From Alcanivorax sp. (GTDB taxonomy: Bacteria > Pseudomonadota > Gammaproteobacteria > Pseudomonadales > Alcanivoracaceae), in contig SLJS01000354.1 in the NCBI GenBank assembly GCA_007135015.1, forward strand, positions 1 through 5,492: a stretch of DNA of 5,492 bases. Reading direction: 5' to 3'. Both the position numbers and the translations under genes were made by a program. This document shows, piece after piece, positions 1-5,481 of the stretch. How positions within the stretch are numbered: position 1 is the stretch's first letter; each line of letters starts with the position of its first letter. Under the pieces are notes generated by a model. That model had not been told where the DNA came from and did not search any database. It saw only the letters and a list, made by a program, of their open reading frames with translations.

Positions 1-49
1 AATAAAACTCAAGGCCGTCAGTCTCGCTCCCCGAAATCATTCCTGTTTT

Positions 50-75
50 CTTGGCGTGCTTGGCGGCTTGGCGGG
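50..75. repeat. Three tandem CTTGGCG-type units
   Basis: Three consecutive copies of cttggcg, each followed by one or two variable bases, lie at 50-58, 59-66 and 67-75. No gene is visible on either strand here. The run lies about 140 bp beyond the stop of the DUF934 gene and abuts the AT-rich dyad at 75-89. It looks like intergenic repeat debris; its function is unknown. Confidence 0.5.
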
Positions 76-89
76 ATCAATAATTGATC
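75..89. other. AT-rich perfect dyad (6-bp arms, 3-nt spacer)
   Basis: GATCAA (75-80) and TTGATC (84-89) are perfect inverted arms around TAA. It is the only AT-rich dyad in an otherwise GC-rich intergenic stretch. It could be a protein-binding site or a weak hairpin. It is not followed by a T-run on either strand, so a terminator role is not supported. Confidence 0.4.
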
Positions 90-120
90 TTCCCGTTACC
101 CACGAATTCTGCCGAGGAGC

Positions 121-167
121 CAAAAGTAAAAGGAAGAGGGGAGCGCAGGGCGCGGCGAAGCCGCGCC
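121..167 (-). terminator. Candidate terminator of the cysI-DUF934 operon
   Basis: A perfect 8-bp stem with a 3-nt loop (149-156 / 160-167, arm ggcgcggc, loop gaa on the plus strand) lies about 50 bp past the DUF934 stop. Read in the operon direction, the hairpin is followed by a pyrimidine-rich stretch ending in TTTTACTTTT (121-130). The T-rich part starts about 15 nt after the stem rather than immediately, so this is a poor match to a standard intrinsic terminator. The same 17-bp core occurs inverted at 5465-5481, so it may simply be a dispersed hairpin. Confidence 0.3.
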
Positions 168-198
168 ACTCGCGGCTCGTAGCTCGCAGCTCGTAGCC
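164..198 (-). repeat. Tandem heptamer repeat downstream of the DUF934 gene
   Basis: On the plus strand the units gctcgta (175-181), gctcgca (182-188) and gctcgta (189-195) stand in tandem, flanked by cgccactcgcg (164-174) and gcc. Read in the operon direction, the block starts with GGCTACG and ends with GCGAGTGGCG. A related block with the same start and end follows nfuA at 5113-5140, in the same orientation relative to its gene. This suggests a dispersed repeat family that sits just after stop codons. Confidence 0.55.
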
Positions 199-215
199 GG
201 GCCCCGCAGGGGCCC
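199..215 (-). other. Perfect GC hairpin directly after the DUF934 stop codon
   Basis: Arms gggcccc (199-205) and ggggccc (209-215) surround a 3-nt loop (gca). The hairpin starts at the base next to the TAG stop of the DUF934 gene. With no T-run following, it is more likely a 3'-end-stabilising stem than an intrinsic terminator. The same 7-bp arms recur with a longer loop in the MATE leader (4375-4399). Confidence 0.5.
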
Positions 216-714
216 CTAACGCTGATAAATCGGCCGCGGGTCGTGGACGTCGCCCTGATAGGTGATGGAGAAGACCTTCAGTCCGGCCAGCGCTTCGTTG
301 ATGTCCCGGTCCGGGCGAACTTCGAAGGCGTTGAACCCCACCCGGTGCATGTAGAACAGCTGGTCCTGGAGCACATCGCCCACGGCGCGCACTTCGCCGG
401 AAAAGCCGTAGCGGGTGCGCAGCTCCCGGGCATAGGAGTAGCCGCGACCGTCCTTGTGGGCGGGAAAGTGAATCGCCACCATCTCCAGCCGGTCCAGGTC
501 GTCGGCGATTTCCGCCGGCTCTTCGCCGGGCTCCAGCCAGACACCGATGCGGTCGTTGCGCTTGCAAAGCTCGTCGCGCCGAGCCTGCCAGACCGACAGG
601 GGCACGGTGATCGCTCCGCTTGCGGGAACGCCCTCCGATTCGATCTGCTCGTCGGTGAGATGGCGCCATTCGTTTTCTTCGATGGCGCCGTCGATAATCA
701 CCTTTTCCACCTGT

Positions 715-722
<8 letters not shown>
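216..722 (-). CDS. DUF934 family protein, sulfite reductase operon partner
   Basis: This encodes 168 residues of a DUF934-type protein, the small gene that commonly follows cysI in Pseudomonas and other proteobacteria. Its biochemical role is not established; the context implies a part in sulfite or sulfur assimilation. The conserved core is at roughly residues 86-135: FPAHKDGRGYSYA, then the LRTRYGFSGEVRAVGDVLQD stretch, then FYMHRVGFNAFEV. There is no signal peptide or membrane segment; the only cysteine is C53. I chose the ATG at 722 because the family similarity begins near it and GGGAG lies 7 nt upstream; the longer open frame upstream only shadows cysI. The start overlaps the end of cysI by 8 nt (ATGGCTGA), which suggests translational coupling. 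The stop is TAG at 216-218. Family assignment is firm; function is inferred from context only. Confidence 0.88.
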
Positions 723-2367
<1,645 letters not shown>

Positions 2368-2404
2368 GTCTGGCCGCGTAACCCGTTAATTTCCCGTGAA
2401 TTTT

Positions 2405-2421
2405 GCCGGGGCGATCCCGGC
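2405..2421 (-). other. Hairpin in the cysI 5' leader
   Basis: Perfect 6-bp arms gccggg (2405-2410) and cccggc (2416-2421) flank a 5-nt loop, 38 nt upstream of the cysI start. If transcription begins near the candidate promoter at 2431-2458, the hairpin would sit at the very 5' end of the mRNA. That could protect the transcript. It does not cover the start region. Confidence 0.4.
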
Positions 2422-2430
2422 AGGAAGCAA

Positions 2431-2458
2431 ACTCTAGCAAATTCCCTATATAGGGCAA
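2431..2458 (-). promoter_or_regulatory. Candidate cysI promoter
   Basis: Read on the minus strand, TTGCCC (2458-2453) stands 16 bp from TAGAGT (2436-2431); each matches the sigma-70 consensus at 4 of 6 positions. The region upstream (2459-2503) is strongly AT-rich for this genome, which fits an upstream promoter element or activator region such as CysB would use. No CysB site can be called by eye. Other -10-like TATA strings at 2462-2474 are possible alternatives. Confidence 0.35.
2444..2455. promoter_or_regulatory. Perfect 12-bp palindrome CCCTATATAGGG (candidate operator)
   Basis: The palindrome lies between the candidate -35 and -10 boxes of cysI. Its position suits a repressor operator, and the sequence is an exact dyad with no spacer. 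I do not recognise the cognate regulator. The assignment as an operator is inference from position and symmetry. Confidence 0.4.
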
Positions 2459-2503
2459 AGCAATATATATAAATATGGGTATTCGATTCTGGTTATAGGT
2501 TTT

Positions 2504-2730
2504 TGAGCACGCGACCCTGGGTCGCTTCGAGCACGTCACCTGACGGTGACTCCCGGCACGCAGCGCTGCGCGCTGCTCCCAGCACGGCTGCTGCGCGGCC
2601 TCCCGGCAAGAGCGGCCGAAGGCCGCGTACTGGAAGGCCCCGTAAGGGGCCGTGCCCGAAGCGACCGAAGGGAGCGTGCCCGAAGGCCGCAAAGCGGCCG
2701 TGCCGGGAGCGCCCAAAGGGCGCGTGCTCA
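2504..2730. repeat. Nine-hairpin array with 10-bp terminal inverted repeats
   Basis: This 227-bp element fills most of the 360-bp gap between DUF2970 and cysI. Exact 10-bp ends TGAGCACGCG (2504-2513) and its complement (2721-2730) enclose nine hairpins with 6-bp arms. Arms start at 2511, 2535, 2560, 2586, 2612, 2636, 2661, 2685 and 2709, so spacing is 24-26 bp. Loops are 3-5 nt. Eight have fully paired or G-T-paired arms of differing sequence; the seventh (2661-2675) has two mismatches. The linkers are conserved, about 9 nt: in the left half ttcgagcac, tcccggcac, tcccagcac, tcccggca; in the right half their complements gtgcccgaa (twice), gtgccggga, gtactggaa. The linkers flip orientation at the fifth hairpin, giving a 4+1+4 dyad. 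No protein-coding signal is convincing here. Function is unknown; possibilities are a non-autonomous mobile palindrome, a structured RNA 3' region, or a DNA-binding cluster. Confidence 0.85.
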
Positions 2731-2976
2731 GACAATAGCGCGTACGAGCAGGATCATGCCGATCACCAGCGCCGCCACGGCCAGGGTGAAGACGAGAATA
2801 TAGTCCCGGGGGTCGCCGCGCTGGAAGTCCCGCGCCCGGTTCCTGCCGCTCTGTACACCGAAGAGGGCGGCAAGCACGCTGGCGAGCACCTGAAGGAGCC
2901 CGGGCCGTTCCGGCGGGGCTTCGGGCTCCGTACTCCGGTCGGGTTCCTGTTCTTCCGGGCGGTTGTGATCGCTCAT
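2728..2976 (-). CDS. DUF2970 family small membrane protein
   Basis: This 82-residue protein has a charged, Pro/Glu-rich N-terminal tail (1-25). The DUF2970 core at 26-50 (GLLQVLASVLAALFGVQSGR, then NRARDF) leads into one transmembrane helix at about 58-80 (YILVFTLAVAALVIGMILLV). It probably sits in the inner membrane with a cytoplasmic N-terminus; no molecular function is known for the family. The ATG at 2976 is supported by AGGA 5 nt upstream and by where the family core begins. The gene starts 16 bp after the MATE stop, so the two are probably co-transcribed. Its TGA stop lies inside the right terminal repeat of the hairpin array, so the array may have supplied the present C-terminus. Confidence 0.85.
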   Translation of the reverse strand: MSDHNRPEEQEPDRSTEPEAPPERPGLLQVLASVLAALFGVQSGRNRARDFQRGDPRDYILVFTLAVAALVIGMILLVRAIV

Positions 2977-2992
2977 ATCCTTCCTGAGAGGG

Positions 2993-4348
2993 TTACAGAC
3001 GAATCCGGGCCCAGTGGCGGCGGATCCAGAGCCGGCCGAGCAGGCTGGAGGTGACCAGCCGCTGTACCGCCTGCATGCTCCAGATGCCGAGCAGCCCGTA
3101 GCCGAGAACCGGACCGATGATATAGGCCAGCGGCAGGAAGAAGAACCACTGCACACAGAGGGTTACCATCATCACCGAGCGGGCGGCGCCGGCGCCCAGC
3201 AGGGCCTGGGTGAAGACAATGGCCACACCGTCCAGGCAGATGGCCACACCCGTGATCATCAGCGGGACCCGGCCCAGCTCCACCAGTTCCGGTTCATGGA
3301 GGAAGATGCCCAGCACCTGTTCGGGGATCAGCCACATGGGCAGCGCCATCACGAACAGCAGCAGCACGGCGAGGCGGGTCACGTCCCAGCCCCACCGGTA
3401 GGCGTCCTCCGGCTCCTCGCGCCCCAGCGCCTGGCCTACCAGGGAGGTGGCCGAAAGCCCCAGCCCGATGGCCGGCAGGATCAGGAACAACACCAGGGTG
3501 ATCAGCACATGGGCCACCGCCACTTCGTCGGTGCCCACCCGGCCGATGATCCAGAACAGCGTCATCAGGCCCATGGAGAACATCAGCTGCTGGATCGAGT
3601 TGGGCAGGGATACCCGGATGATGTTGGTCAGGGTGGTCAGCGCCGGCAGGCGGCCCAGGAAACCGTGGTGACGGCCTTCACGCCAGGTCTGCAGGAAATA
3701 GAGCACCGAGCCCAGGTACAGGGCCGTGGTGGTGCCGATCCCCGCGCCCAGGGTCTCCAGCCGCGGCAGGCCGAAGGCCCCGAAAATCAGCCCGTAACTG
3801 AGAACCACATTGACCACATGCACGGTCACCAGGGTGCGCAGGTAGACGCCCGAGCGGTTGATCCCGTTCCAGTAGCCCCGGAAACTGAAGTTCATGGCCA
3901 CCGCCAGCACCCCCAGTACCCGCACCGTCAGGTAGGGCTCGGCCAGTTCCCGTACCGCCATGTCGCCGGTGAGCACTCGCAGGATGGGCCCGGCAATGCC
4001 CAAAAACAGCAGCATGATCGGCAGGGAGATGGCCAGCCCCACCAGCAGCCCCGCATTCAGCGGCACGGCGTAGACGTCCCGGGCCTCTTCTCCCTTGCGT
4101 CGGGCCACCAGGGCCTGCACGCCGGCACCCAGGCCCAGCACCAGACTGATGGCGACAAAGGTGACATAGCCGCCGAGGCCCACCGCGGCCAGGGAGTCGC
4201 CTCCCAGACTGCCCACCATGGCGGCATCCACCAGGTTGAGCAGACTCTGGCTTGCCATGGCCGCCATGATGGGCAGGCCCAGCGCGAGAATCCGGCGGCT
4301 GCGTTCCAGGTCCGGCAGAAACGGCGTCTGTCTTGGATTTGGCTCCAG
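2993..4348 (-). CDS. MATE family multidrug/metabolite efflux transporter (CTG start)
   Basis: This predicted inner-membrane antiporter expels organic compounds using an H+ or Na+ gradient, by family knowledge; the substrate cannot be read from sequence. With the CTG at 4346-4348 it has 451 residues, the usual MATE length, with about 12 hydrophobic segments in two related halves. The first segment contains SLLNLVDAAMVG (35-46) with D41, then SLAAVGLGG (52-60). The second half begins near RVSLPNSIQQLMF (245-257) and carries GLSATSLVGQALG (297-309 region). The first ATG in frame (4267) would start inside the first membrane helix. Between the in-frame TGA at 4364-4366 and that ATG there is no ATG, GTG or TTG. 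The CTG has GGGAGG 6 nt upstream and gives a sensible N-terminus, EPNPRQTPFLPDLERS. The gene is divergent from nfuA and is followed closely by DUF2970. The family is certain; the start is inferred. Confidence 0.9.
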   Translation of the reverse strand: MEPNPRQTPFLPDLERSRRILALGLPIMAAMASQSLLNLVDAAMVGSLGGDSLAAVGLGGYVTFVAISLVLGLGAGVQALVARRKGEEARDVYAVPLNAGLLVGLAISLPIMLLFLGIAGPILRVLTGDMAVRELAEPYLTVRVLGVLAVAMNFSFRGYWNGINRSGVYLRTLVTVHVVNVVLSYGLIFGAFGLPRLETLGAGIGTTTALYLGSVLYFLQTWREGRHHGFLGRLPALTTLTNIIRVSLPNSIQQLMFSMGLMTLFWIIGRVGTDEVAVAHVLITLVLFLILPAIGLGLSATSLVGQALGREEPEDAYRWGWDVTRLAVLLLFVMALPMWLIPEQVLGIFLHEPELVELGRVPLMITGVAICLDGVAIVFTQALLGAGAARSVMMVTLCVQWFFFLPLAYIIGPVLGYGLLGIWSMQAVQRLVTSSLLGRLWIRRHWARIRL

Positions 4349-4354
4349 GGTGGG

Positions 4355-4360
4355 CCTCCC
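4355..4360 (-). promoter_or_regulatory. Shine-Dalgarno GGGAGG setting the MATE CTG start
   Basis: GGGAGG on the minus strand lies 6 nt before CTG (4346-4348), an ideal spacing. It contains the full GGAGG core complementary to 16S rRNA. No comparable site precedes the ATG at 4267. This is the main reason for calling a non-canonical start. Confidence 0.65.
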
Positions 4361-4374
4361 GCTTCACGGTAGCA

Positions 4375-4399
4375 GGGCCCCGGGACGTGATTGGGGCCC
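4375..4399 (-). other. GC hairpin in the MATE 5' leader
   Basis: Arms gggcccc (4375-4381) and ggggccc (4393-4399) form a perfect 7-bp stem with an 11-nt loop. It lies about 15 nt upstream of the GGGAGG site on the minus strand. It does not cover that site and has no T-run, so attenuation is not shown. Its arms match those of the hairpin after the DUF934 stop (199-215). Confidence 0.35.
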
Positions 4400-4412
4400 G
4401 TTTGCGCGCGCA

Positions 4413-4421
4413 AGGATACCA
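4413..4421 (-). promoter_or_regulatory. Possible extended -10 of the MATE promoter
   Basis: On the minus strand TG-G-TATCCT forms an extended -10 motif (TATCCT matches 4 of 6). No good -35 is visible at the expected distance. It lies upstream of the leader hairpin, about 65 nt from the CTG start. This is a weak call. Confidence 0.25.
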
Positions 4422-4460
4422 GAGCAGCGGCCTGCCGGTGAGTGGGCTGGCTTCCGGGGA

Positions 4461-4488
4461 TTGCAACCGCCCAATACTTGACTAAAAT
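4461..4488 (+). promoter_or_regulatory. Candidate nfuA promoter
   Basis: TTGCAA (4461-4466, 4 of 6) and TAAAAT (4483-4488, 5 of 6) are 16 bp apart. Transcription would begin near 4495, giving a leader of about 23 nt before the ATG at 4518. The -10 lies inside the IscR-like dyad. TTGACT (4478-4483) is another -35-like string, but no good -10 follows it at 16-18 bp. Confidence 0.5.
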
Positions 4489-4498
4489 AGTCAGGAAA
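4474..4498 (+). promoter_or_regulatory. IscR type 1-like binding site upstream of nfuA
   Basis: The perfect dyad TGACTA-AAA-TAGTCA (4479-4493) is preceded by ATACT and followed by GGAAA. By my recollection of the enterobacterial type 1 IscR consensus (GACT, AT-rich centre, AGTC, ATA/TAT ends), 23 of 25 positions agree. Type 1 sites bind the [2Fe-2S] form of IscR. Because this one covers the candidate -10 of nfuA, repression when Fe-S clusters are plentiful is expected. IscR is reported to control nfuA in E. coli. No iscR gene is in the window. Confidence 0.72.
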
Positions 4499-4517
4499 TC
4501 CATGACGGAACCGCAGT

Positions 4518-5105
4518 ATGACCGAGAAGCTGATCACCATTACCGAATCCGCGCAGGAGTACCTTCGCGACCTGCTCAGTCGTCAGGACGGCGAGGTTGG
4601 TGTGCGCATTTTCGTGGAACGCCCCGGCACCCCCCATGCCGAATGCTGCATGGCCTATTGCCCGGCCGGTGAGGAAGAGCCGGACGATGTGCGCTACGAA
4701 TACGAAGGCTTTCACGCCTTTGTGGAAGGCAAAAGCGTGCCCTATCTGGAAGAGTCGGTGATCGACTTCAAGGCCGACAGCATGGGCGGTCAGCTTACCT
4801 TCCGCGCACCGAAATCCCGGGTGCCGGAAATCAGCGACGATGCCACCGTAGAAGAGCGCATCAACTACGTGCTCTATTCCGAGATCAACCCGGGCCTGGC
4901 CGCCCACGGCGGCAATGTGCAGCTGCTGGAACTCACTGACGACAACGTGGCCGTGCTGGAATTCGGTGGCGGCTGTCAGGGCTGCGCGGCGGTGGATATC
5001 ACCCTGAAGAACGGCGTGGAACAGACCCTGCAGGAGCGCATCCCCGAACTTGCCGGCATTCGCGATTCCACCGATCACAGTTATCGGGAAAATGCGTATT
5101 ACTAG
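4518..5105 (+). CDS. nfuA: Fe-S cluster biogenesis/carrier protein NfuA
   Basis: This 195-residue cytoplasmic protein closely resembles E. coli NfuA (191 residues). It binds a [4Fe-4S] cluster at a dimer interface and passes it to client enzymes. Residues 1 to about 100 form the degenerate A-type domain, with PGTPHAECCMAYCP (36-49). Residues 108-180 form the NifU-like C-terminal domain, with INPGLAAHGGNVQL (123-136) and the ligand pair C153-x2-C156 in GGGCQGC. The C-terminus YRENAYY is like that of E. coli NfuA. An additional cysteine makes C43-C44 and C48 in the N-terminal domain, where E. coli has Cys-Gly. The ATG at 4518 fits the family N-terminus; an ATG at 4502 is in another frame. The ribosome binding site is modest (GGAA about 7 nt upstream). 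Transcription is divergent from the MATE gene, and the promoter carries an IscR-like site. Confidence 0.95.
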   Translation: MTEKLITITESAQEYLRDLLSRQDGEVGVRIFVERPGTPHAECCMAYCPAGEEEPDDVRYEYEGFHAFVEGKSVPYLEESVIDFKADSMGGQLTFRAPKSRVPEISDDATVEERINYVLYSEINPGLAAHGGNVQLLELTDDNVAVLEFGGGCQGCAAVDITLKNGVEQTLQERIPELAGIRDSTDHSYRENAYY

Positions 5106-5111
5106 AGCCGC

Positions 5112-5140
5112 GGGCTACGGGCCTCGGGCTGCGAGTGGCG
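5112..5140 (+). repeat. Tandem heptamer repeat downstream of nfuA
   Basis: Starting 6 bp after the nfuA TAG, the units gggctac (5112-5118), gggcctc (5119-5125) and gggctgc (5126-5132) stand in tandem and lead into gagtggcg. The start (GGCTACG) and end (GCGAGTGGCG) match the block that follows the DUF934 stop (164-198) read in its gene direction. The middle differs by a few bases and one unit. Confidence 0.55.
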
Positions 5141-5222
5141 GGGTGCAATCCCCGCACCTGCAGGAGCGCTGTTTGCAGCGCGAACCCTGTCAACCTGGCA
5201 AGGGTTGTTCGGTTAGCTTGCC
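5138..5222. other. Chain of small hairpins after nfuA
   Basis: Three or four dyads follow each other. gcgggg (5138-5143) pairs with ccccgc (5150-5155). gcgctg (5166-5171) pairs with cagcgc (5176-5181). aaccct (5183-5188) pairs with agggtt (5201-5206), competing with ggcaag (5197-5202) and cttgcc (5217-5222). None is followed by a T-run, so I cannot point to a clear intrinsic terminator for nfuA. The first part of the 387-bp gene-free stretch 5106-5492 is thus all secondary structure. Confidence 0.45.
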
Positions 5223-5229
5223 TTATCCC

Positions 5230-5275
5230 TTTACGAGGGTATCGTAAAAGCCCCTCTCCCTTGATGGGAGAGGGG
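5230..5275 (-). terminator. Two adjacent hairpins, possible minus-strand terminator
   Basis: A 10-bp perfect stem, cccctctccc (5251-5260) with gggagagggg (5266-5275), has loop ttgat. On the minus strand it is followed by CTTTTACGA, a short T-run. Next to it a 7-bp stem, tttacga (5230-5236) with tcgtaaa (5242-5248), has loop gggta. The CCCTCTCCC/GGGAGAGGG dyad is a familiar intergenic repeat type in proteobacteria. It could end transcription coming from beyond 5492, but no such gene is visible. Confidence 0.4.
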
Positions 5276-5379
5276 TTGGGGAGAGGGTGAAGGCTACGCA
5301 AGCCGCACTGCCTGACGCTTTCCCGTACTTCCTCCCCCTCTCCCTGTCCCTCTCCCACCAGGAGGGTGTCGTAAAAGCC
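5235..5379. repeat. 18-bp direct repeats 127 bp apart around a C/G-rich tract
   Basis: gagggtatcgtaaaagcc (5235-5252) and gagggtgtcgtaaaagcc (5362-5379) agree at 17 of 18 positions. Between them, gggagaggg (5279-5287) can pair over distance with ccctctccc (5336-5344), and a further ccctctccc lies near 5348-5356. The layout suggests a tandem duplication of an intergenic repeat unit or two insertions of the same element. No gene is present. Confidence 0.6.
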
Positions 5380-5411
5380 TTGCCGACTACTTCGGCGTTA
5401 GCGATGCGAAG

Positions 5412-5481
5412 CCTCCCCCTGCGAAGGGGGAGGTATGGAGGGGGAGGCCGCCGAAGGCGGCCTTGCGCGGCTTCGCCGCGC
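5412..5481. repeat. Cluster of three strong hairpins at the right end
   Basis: cctccccct (5412-5420) pairs with agggggagg (5425-5433), loop gcga. ggccgcc (5446-5452) pairs with ggcggcc (5456-5462), loop gaa. gcgcggc (5465-5471) pairs with gccgcgc (5475-5481), loop ttc. The last is the exact reverse complement of the hairpin core at 150-166. The short stems with GAA/TTC loops resemble the units of the 2504-2730 array, but the 9-nt linkers of that array are absent. Confidence 0.55.

Noticed and set aside
37..669. A 210-codon minus-strand frame across the DUF934 gene and the left intergenic DNA
   Set aside because: It is out of frame with the recognisable DUF934 protein and rich in Arg, Ala and Gly, as expected for a GC-rich shadow.
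2504..2730. CRISPR array
   Set aside because: The conserved parts are only about 9 nt, the variable parts are self-complementary rather than unique spacers, and the orientation flips in the middle. No cas gene is present.
2504..2730. Ordinary intrinsic terminator of the MATE-DUF2970 transcript
   Set aside because: Nine stems without a T-run directly after any of them do not fit one terminator. On the minus strand the element exit is followed by A residues, not T.
2493..2735. An 80-residue minus-strand frame over the hairpin array with HAPFGR/GHGPLRG-like repeats
   Set aside because: The peptide repetition follows from the near-24-bp spacing of the hairpins. Spacing varies between 24, 25 and 26 bp, so the frame is not kept across units. 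The start would be a TTG with no ribosome binding site.
3014..4372. A 452-codon open frame on the plus strand opposite the MATE gene
   Set aside because: Its translation is very rich in His, Gln and Gly, as expected for the complement of a hydrophobic membrane protein. The MATE protein on the minus strand is unmistakable.
4502..4672. An ATG at 4502 as an alternative start upstream of nfuA
   Set aside because: It is in a different frame from NfuA and leads to a short Arg-rich peptide. The NfuA family N-terminus fits the ATG at 4518.
4491..5078. A 195-codon minus-strand frame opposite nfuA
   Set aside because: It is the mirror of nfuA codons. NfuA on the plus strand matches its family along its whole length.
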